This document shows positions 4,940 to 9,661 of a DNA stretch of 9,661 nt, piece after piece. Location of the stretch: the NCBI GenBank assembly GCA_002778635.1, contig PFAS01000072.1, positions 1 through 9,661 on the forward strand. Reading direction: 5' to 3'. This DNA is from Candidatus Falkowbacteria bacterium CG10_big_fil_rev_8_21_14_0_10_43_11 (GTDB taxonomy: Bacteria; Patescibacteriota; Patescibacteriia; Patescibacteriales; XYC2-FULL-47-12). Below the pieces are notes generated by a model. That model was not told where the DNA came from. It searched no databases and was given only the letters and a program-made list of their open reading frames with translations. A program made the translations under genes and the position numbers. Each line of letters opens with the position of its first letter. Within the stretch, counting starts at the first letter, position 1.

Positions 4940-7354
4940 ATGAAGAAGCAATGGCTTATCGCAACCTCCATCATAGTAATAAGTTTTAGCCTCATTCCAT
5001 ATGGGAATTTGATTGTCAAACGAGGCGGAATTTTAGGTGGAGGCACTACGGATAAAGTTCTTCTTAACACCAAAGATCCATATTATGTAATGGATCAAAA
5101 GGTTAAGGAGCTTGTTCTGGAAGGACTGAAGACGGGAGAGCAGGTTGTTTTTGTGATTCCGTTCGATGGAGAGATGACGCGAGATGATCTATCCCGCGTT
5201 AGGCTCATAACCGAAAAGACACAAGAGGCTTTGCCGGACATCGGAGTTTTGAGCCTGTCCACGGCAGCGCTGTATCAGGATGACGGCGGGGAACTGAAAA
5301 GCGACCCATACGTTACTGCCGACGAGCTGGCAGATCCGCAATTTAACCTTGGCGCGTGGAAGGAGGCGGTTAAGAGCGATCCGGGAGTTTATGGGCTACT
5401 TATTGGCCGCAATTTTGACTACGCGCAAGTAGTGTTGTTTCTACCCGTTGATTGCGACGAGGCGGAAACTTTCTGGCGGATTGTTGAACTGTTGGAAGGG
5501 CGCTTAATTTCCATAATTAAGCGTTACTTCAAAACAGATATCTATCCATCCGGAGATTTTGTGAAAGTTTTGCCAGGAGGCTGGATTAACGGCCGCGGTT
5601 TAACCGATGCCGTATTGTTGCGCGACGTTTTAATTTATGCCACCATCGGCCTCTGCGTATCCTGGTTGCTCTACTTAGTTCATCTCGCGTCGTTGCGGAA
5701 AGCAACCGTCGCAACATTTATGGTCGCGTTGAGCTTTTTTTGGACGCGGGGCACTATCGGGATTTTGCAGCGCATGGGAGTCCCGGTGTATGAACGGGTT
5801 TATATCCTGCTTGTATTTGCGGCGCAAATTGTAGTGGGCATCTCGTTCTGCGAACATAAGTTTGCCTGCTATCAGGAGATGCGACGTCAGTTTCCAAACG
5901 CTTCACGCGTGGAAATTTGGAGAAGAAGCACCGGCGTAAACGAAAGCATTCTTGTGACAGCTATCATCGCCATACTTACTTTTTCCACCTTATATCAAAT
6001 CGGTGTAAGGGGGATTATGGAAGTCGGCATGTTAGTATGTATTGGGATTGTTTTTCTCGTCGTATTTACTTTTTGGTTTCTACCCGCCATTCACAGCATT
6101 GTCGGCGGGGAAACGCGCGAGAAGAACCCAACGAAAATTTCAGCCTGGTGGGACAAACAGCTTGGGCGAGTTATTAGCGCTGTTTGCTTTTTCTTGTTAC
6201 TCAAACCAGAACAGAATTTTCATTGGCAGAAACGGGCCCGGTTTGCTTTAGTTATAATTGGCTTGTTTGTCGGTTGCGCAGTTTGTTTAGCCCTATCCGG
6301 ACGTCTTACTGTGCGGACCAGGCCGTTGGAGTATATTCACGGCACGGTTGTATATCGGGCGAGCCAGTTCCTACAAGAACCTGGACGCTACGGCTTTGAC
6401 CGCATTTCGTTTTTAGTGCGGTCCAAGAAGCCTAATATTTCGCCGGCTATCACCGACCCGTTGTTTATCGCGGAAGTTGCGAGTTTAGGCAGGCGACTGC
6501 AAAACCGCTCTGATATCCGCGAGGTCAATTCGGTAGTGGACACGCTTTCGGTTATTGCCCGGGAGACATACCATGCCGAATTGCCGCAGACACAGCAACA
6601 AGTCTACGACAGCTTGCAATTGATCGAGTTTGACCTAAATCCACTCGTGAAAGAACAACTGTGGTATGACGGCGGACTGGTTATGTTCGCGTCAACGGAT
6701 ACCATGGACGACAGCAATTCCATGGGCAAATCTTGTGACGCGATTGTGGCGTTAGGAAAGCAATTTCCCAGTTTGGAAATCCTGCCATTCGGCAAAGTGC
6801 CAGCTTACCCGCGAGCGGATAAATACATCCGCGAAGGCAAACCGAAAAATCTACTGTCGTCGCAGTGGATTATAGTTTTCGTTTATGCCGCTTGGATAGG
6901 TTGGCGCAACCGGCGTCATCCCGCTCATACGCATCTGTTCGCTTGGCGGACGGGGTTTGTTATGAACGCTCCGTTCATATTTGCAACCTCAGTTATAGTT
7001 ATAATCATGGCCTGGTTTAATATCGCATTGGATCAGGTTATGGCCTGTTTTTCGGCGCTTGCCATAAATGCGGCAGCTGACTTCGGCCTTTATCTAATGG
7101 CCGAATTTGATAAGCTGTTGCGCCAAGGCATGCGGATGCAGGAGGCTATGTGTCGGGCGTTTATAAACAAAGGCAAGGATGTTTTAAATGATATCTGTTT
7201 AAATTGCTTTTGTTTCGCGCCGTTAATGCTGTCCCACTTCATTCCCATTCAAAGGTTGGGGTGGGTTATGATCGTAATGCTGCTCGCTTGCGGCATCGGC
7301 GTTGTCTTCCAAATGGCGCTATTGCCGTGGTGCGTAAAGAAAGTTAAAAGTTAA
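4940..7354 (+). CDS. RND/MMPL-family transporter
   Basis: An 804-residue inner-membrane protein with the duplicated RND layout. TM1 (about 5-26) is followed by a periplasmic domain (27-225), a five-helix bundle TM2-TM6 (about 229-386), TM7 (434-453), a second periplasmic domain (455-640) and TM8-TM12 (641-799). This matches the MMPL/SSD-type exporters that move lipids or hydrophobic molecules using the proton gradient, rather than trimeric AcrB-like pumps of over 1000 residues. In TM10, AAADFGLYL keeps the family Asp (D714). In TM4 the matching site reads GISFCEH (300-306), with Ser where many members have Asp-Tyr. TM11 carries C753, C756 and C758. The start ATG has AAGGGA at 4922-4927, a long spacing. 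It heads a three-gene operon with a LolA-like carrier and a beta-barrel, suggesting cargo handed across the envelope. Substrate unknown. Confidence 0.85.
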   Translation: MKKQWLIATSIIVISFSLIPYGNLIVKRGGILGGGTTDKVLLNTKDPYYVMDQKVKELVLEGLKTGEQVVFVIPFDGEMTRDDLSRVRLITEKTQEALPDIGVLSLSTAALYQDDGGELKSDPYVTADELADPQFNLGAWKEAVKSDPGVYGLLIGRNFDYAQVVLFLPVDCDEAETFWRIVELLEGRLISIIKRYFKTDIYPSGDFVKVLPGGWINGRGLTDAVLLRDVLIYATIGLCVSWLLYLVHLASLRKATVATFMVALSFFWTRGTIGILQRMGVPVYERVYILLVFAAQIVVGISFCEHKFACYQEMRRQFPNASRVEIWRRSTGVNESILVTAIIAILTFSTLYQIGVRGIMEVGMLVCIGIVFLVVFTFWFLPAIHSIVGGETREKNPTKISAWWDKQLGRVISAVCFFLLLKPEQNFHWQKRARFALVIIGLFVGCAVCLALSGRLTVRTRPLEYIHGTVVYRASQFLQEPGRYGFDRISFLVRSKKPNISPAITDPLFIAEVASLGRRLQNRSDIREVNSVVDTLSVIARETYHAELPQTQQQVYDSLQLIEFDLNPLVKEQLWYDGGLVMFASTDTMDDSNSMGKSCDAIVALGKQFPSLEILPFGKVPAYPRADKYIREGKPKNLLSSQWIIVFVYAAWIGWRNRRHPAHTHLFAWRTGFVMNAPFIFATSVIVIIMAWFNIALDQVMACFSALAINAAADFGLYLMAEFDKLLRQGMRMQEAMCRAFINKGKDVLNDICLNCFCFAPLMLSHFIPIQRLGWVMIVMLLACGIGVVFQMALLPWCVKKVKS

Positions 7355-7362
7355 AAGTGAAA
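7342..7362 (+). repeat. Three tandem 7-bp A-rich units at the transporter stop
   Basis: AGTTAAA, AGTTAAA and AGTGAAA follow each other and span the stop codon (TAA at 7352-7354). The first units encode the last residues, Lys-Val-Lys-Ser. A related pair, AAGTTAGA/AAGTTAAA, occurs at 1076-1091 upstream of tyrS. Confidence 0.55.
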
Positions 7363-7387
7363 AGGAAAAAAAAGGAGAAGAAAAATC

Positions 7388-8173
7388 ATGAAGCAGTTTA
7401 CGCAGTTTACTTTGATTTTTGTTTTATTCGCAATCGGGATTCCTTGTCGGGCGGAAGAAATGTCCAGCCAAGAAATCGTTGCCAAGTGCTTTACGCTTTA
7501 TCGGCAAACGCCGAGCGAGCGCGAAGAAACGCAGGTTACCGTCATCTATGAAGGCGGCCGTACGGAACAGAAAGCCTTCACTCGCTGGATTCTGTTTGAC
7601 CCAACGGGCGAAGATAAAGTTGTTATAAAGTTTCGTAAAACGGATAAAAATAATTTAGATGAGGGTTTAGGCTTATTGATTTCGCGGCACATCGGGCGCA
7701 AAGATGATCAATGGCTGAAAATGCCATCGCTTGATAAAATTCGCAAGATTGCTATCGCCGACAGCGGCAAGTATTTTGGCGGGACGGACATTACTTTTGA
7801 AGATGCCCGCCAGCTGGTCGGCGAACGGACGCAGGACTTTGATTATAAGATTTTGCAGTCCGGCGCTGAAGGATGGGAAATTGAAGCTTTGCCGAAGACC
7901 GGAACGGAGAGTGGTTACGGCAAGCGGATATTTTCTATTCAGCCTGACTTCGCCTGCACAGCGGTTGAATATTACGATACCCGCGGCGAACTGCTTAAAA
8001 AACAGGAGAACCGCGGAATTGAAACGCAGGCGAACGGAATGTGGCGCGCTAAAGTCGTCGTTGTTACCAGCAGTCTGCTCAAGCGAACAACGGAACTAAC
8101 GGTGACGGCGCGGGAATTCAGGAATGTGGACGCGAGTACGTTCACGCAGGATTTTCTCCTGAGAAAGGGTTGA
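7388..8173 (+). CDS. LolA-like 'outer membrane lipoprotein-sorting' periplasmic protein
   Basis: A 261-residue exported protein. A Sec signal peptide (1-22: Lys near the start, hydrophobic core FTLIFVLFAIGI) probably ends CRA before EE. Cys20 follows Pro, so it is not a good lipobox. The mature part fits the LolA_like family: a basic/aromatic segment followed by DDQWLKMPSLDKIRKI (106-121), equivalent to the family's 'W.YlP.l.rvrRi', then YFGGTDITFEDARQL (129-143) equivalent to '.f.GtDfsyeD', then strands to the end. LolA-fold proteins are open beta-barrels that carry lipids or lipoproteins through the periplasm; true LolA is shorter, so this is a relative and not LolA. It has AAGGAG (7372-7377) ahead of the ATG and starts 33 bases after the transporter stop. 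A partnership with the RND protein is inferred from the operon and known co-occurrence of these families. Confidence 0.87.
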   Translation: MKQFTQFTLIFVLFAIGIPCRAEEMSSQEIVAKCFTLYRQTPSEREETQVTVIYEGGRTEQKAFTRWILFDPTGEDKVVIKFRKTDKNNLDEGLGLLISRHIGRKDDQWLKMPSLDKIRKIAIADSGKYFGGTDITFEDARQLVGERTQDFDYKILQSGAEGWEIEALPKTGTESGYGKRIFSIQPDFACTAVEYYDTRGELLKKQENRGIETQANGMWRAKVVVVTSSLLKRTTELTVTAREFRNVDASTFTQDFLLRKG

Positions 8174-8176
8174 GCC

Positions 8177-9397
8177 ATGAAGAAATTATTAGTAGTAGCG
8201 GTGGCGTTGGGAATACTTGTGCCGTTGGCTTTTGGCGATGAGCCAAAATTCAGCGGGGAACTGCGGATTTTCAGTGCGGCTTATCTGGATGATAGAACCG
8301 GCGCTGAAGACCTGTTCGGCGAAATTCGTTTTTTACCGGCGGTTGCTTGGCAGACGGATTACGATTGGTTTCTGTATATCCAAGGCGATTTTCGCTTGGA
8401 CAGCGAGAACTATGCCAGCGGCGTCTTTGACGGCGTTGAAGACGATGGCCGCTGGATCGGAAACCTGCGCCAAGCTTACGCGGAGTATACGGAGGATTTG
8501 TTTAAGCTCCGCGTAGGGAAGCAGATTTTTGATTGGAGCACTACCGATACGATCTCGCCGAGCGATAATATTAATCCAAGAGATTGGGTTGATGTGGCGG
8601 AGTGGGAGAGAATCGGAGTTCCAGCAATTGATTTGCGCTATGGCGACGCGACCTTTTGGGAATTTGTTTACATCCCATGGTCAACGCCGTCCAAACTTCC
8701 GGCCGGACGCTGGGAGTACGACCTGCCGCCAGGACTCGTTTCCGGCGGCATTGACGGGCCGGAAAACGATTATGACCAGTTCGCCCTTCGCGCCGGTACG
8801 AATGTTTCTGGCTGGGATTTAGGAGCGTCGTATTACCACGGCTATTCCTATAATCCCTCGGTTAGTTTCCAGCCGCCGAACGCAATCAATACCGAATACA
8901 TCCGCGAGGATGTGGTCGCGGTATCGGCGGTGGGCGAGATTGGCGGGGGAGTCATGCTTCGCGCCGAAGCTGGTTATTTTAACCAGCACGGCAACAACGA
9001 TTTCGTTCAGTTCGTCATCGGCGCCGATCGGTTTTGGAATGATGTTTTCCGTACTACGGATGAGTTATATTTACTCGTCCAATATACGGACGAAGTAGAA
9101 ACGAAAAACGACAATCCGGCGGCGTTCAGAATTTATGACTTCCGCCGCGCTTTCCGCCGTTCGTTCATGGCGCGCGCGCAGTATAGTTTTGACGACACGC
9201 GCCAGTGGACGCTGAAACTGGAAGGTAGCTATAACTGTGAAGATGATGATAGCTACATCCAGCCGTCAGTCGCTTTCCGGCGCAATAATTTGGAAATTGA
9301 AGCTGGCATTGGTTTTGCCTCCGGCCCAAAAAATACTTTTTGGGGCGAATGGCGAGAAAACGATCGCATATTTATTCAGTGCACCTACCATTTTTAA
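8177..9397 (+). CDS. DUF1302-like outer-membrane beta-barrel protein
   Basis: A 406-residue exported protein. The signal peptide (MKKLLVVAVALGILVPLAFG) probably ends before DEPKFSG. The rest alternates short aromatic/hydrophobic beta strands with acidic Gly/Asn/Asp turns, and the last strand, IFIQCTYHF, ends in Phe, the C-terminal signal recognised by the BAM complex. LFKLRVGKQIFDW (108-120) followed by TISPSDNINPRDW (125-137) resembles the DUF1302 pattern 'lR.GrQ..sWGe......iNpvd', so I place it near DUF1302 and alginate-porin-like barrels, with only moderate certainty on the family. It would provide the outer-membrane step for cargo from the RND and LolA-like proteins. The ATG is 3 bases after the previous stop, with GAGAAAGGG (8160-8168) as ribosome site. 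The gene is complete and followed by a terminator. Confidence 0.75.
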   Translation: MKKLLVVAVALGILVPLAFGDEPKFSGELRIFSAAYLDDRTGAEDLFGEIRFLPAVAWQTDYDWFLYIQGDFRLDSENYASGVFDGVEDDGRWIGNLRQAYAEYTEDLFKLRVGKQIFDWSTTDTISPSDNINPRDWVDVAEWERIGVPAIDLRYGDATFWEFVYIPWSTPSKLPAGRWEYDLPPGLVSGGIDGPENDYDQFALRAGTNVSGWDLGASYYHGYSYNPSVSFQPPNAINTEYIREDVVAVSAVGEIGGGVMLRAEAGYFNQHGNNDFVQFVIGADRFWNDVFRTTDELYLLVQYTDEVETKNDNPAAFRIYDFRRAFRRSFMARAQYSFDDTRQWTLKLEGSYNCEDDDSYIQPSVAFRRNNLEIEAGIGFASGPKNTFWGEWRENDRIFIQCTYHF

Positions 9398-9425
9398 TGG
9401 TTAGTGCGTTATTCATTGGTCCTTC

Positions 9426-9460
9426 AAGGGTTGGCATTTATGTCGGCCCTTTTTTATTTT
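9426..9460 (+). terminator. Intrinsic terminator of the transporter operon
   Basis: AAGGGTTGG (9426-9434) pairs with TCGGCCCTT (9443-9451) in a 9-bp stem including U-G and G-U wobbles, around the loop CATTTATG. A T-rich tail TTTTATTTT follows. It closes the three-gene operon and leaves the lipoprotein gene to its own promoter. Confidence 0.75.
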
Positions 9461-9539
9461 AAGGATGTTTTTTAACTATTGTTTTTTCTTTTTTTTCATG
9501 ATAGGTTGTAATCATTAACGAAATAACAATTAAACAAAC

Positions 9540-9661
9540 ATGAAATTACTCAAATTTTTAATCTTAGTTTTCTCTTTCGTCGCCGTTAGCGCGGCTGTTT
9601 CCGGTTGTTCGCTGAAGCTTTGGCAGAAGCCGGAAGTGGCGCCGGTGACAGAAAATGAAAA
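9540..9661 (+). CDS. Lipoprotein, N-terminal fragment (runs off the window)
   Basis: The gene starts at ATG 9540 and stays open to the end of the window (40 full codons). MKLLKFLILVFSFVAVSAAVSGCS is a classic type II signal peptide: basic start, hydrophobic core and the lipobox VSGC, with Cys23 as the predicted lipidated residue. The next residues (SLKLWQKPEVAPVTENE) look like a flexible Pro-rich tether. No domain can be called from this fragment. The upstream 80 bases are very AT-rich with no Shine-Dalgarno. A candidate -10 TGTAAT at 9507-9512 has no well-placed -35 box. A terminator separates it from the beta-barrel gene, so a functional link to that operon is only suggested by position. 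Confidence 0.8.
   Translation, partial: MKLLKFLILVFSFVAVSAAVSGCSLKLWQKPEVAPVTENE

Noticed and set aside
7731..8099. Plus-strand frame of 122 codons inside the LolA-like gene, and others such as 5917-6177 and 8217-8516
   Set aside because: They are out-of-frame shadows of genes with signal peptides and family motifs; they show no ribosome site or domain of their own.
1..9661. CRISPR array, insertion sequence, tRNA or rRNA anywhere in the window
   Set aside because: No regularly spaced repeats, transposase motifs, terminal inverted repeats or conserved RNA gene segments were seen on either strand.

Overview
The window looks like part of a Candidate Phyla Radiation (Patescibacteria, Parcubacteria-like) genome. 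This is an inference from the left half: lysine- and AT-rich aminoacyl-tRNA synthetase genes whose C-termini resemble that group as I remember it, frequent lack of Shine-Dalgarno sequences, a tiny single-pass membrane protein and a short hicBA pair. No rRNA or other phylogenetic marker is present, so the assignment is moderate. All supported genes are on the + strand.

Region 1 (1-4780) is a translation block: the 3' end of valS, a gap with two RNA hairpins and a 37-residue membrane peptide, complete tyrS, a hicB-hicA toxin-antitoxin pair, and complete argS ending at a strong palindromic terminator. hicB has its own sigma70-type promoter placed so that its mRNA would be leaderless or nearly so. 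No terminator is visible between hicA and argS, so that promoter may also feed argS.

Region 2 (4781-9460) is a separate operon of three exported or membrane proteins: an 804-residue RND/MMPL-family transporter, a LolA-like 'outer membrane lipoprotein-sorting' periplasmic protein, and a 406-residue DUF1302-like outer-membrane beta-barrel ending in Phe. It starts at a good extended -10 promoter, has a roughly 110-nt leader with an 11-bp long-range inverted repeat, and ends at an intrinsic terminator. Together the three suggest an inner membrane-periplasm-outer membrane route for a lipid or other hydrophobic cargo. Its sequence is visibly richer in G+C than region 1, and the second and third genes have recognisable Shine-Dalgarno sequences.

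Region 3 (9461-9661) is an AT-rich gap and the start of a lipoprotein gene running off the window.

The most interesting point is the juxtaposition. CPR bacteria are usually thought to lack an outer membrane, yet region 2 reads as envelope machinery of a diderm. Either the host is a diderm, or the operon was acquired, or the contig is chimeric.
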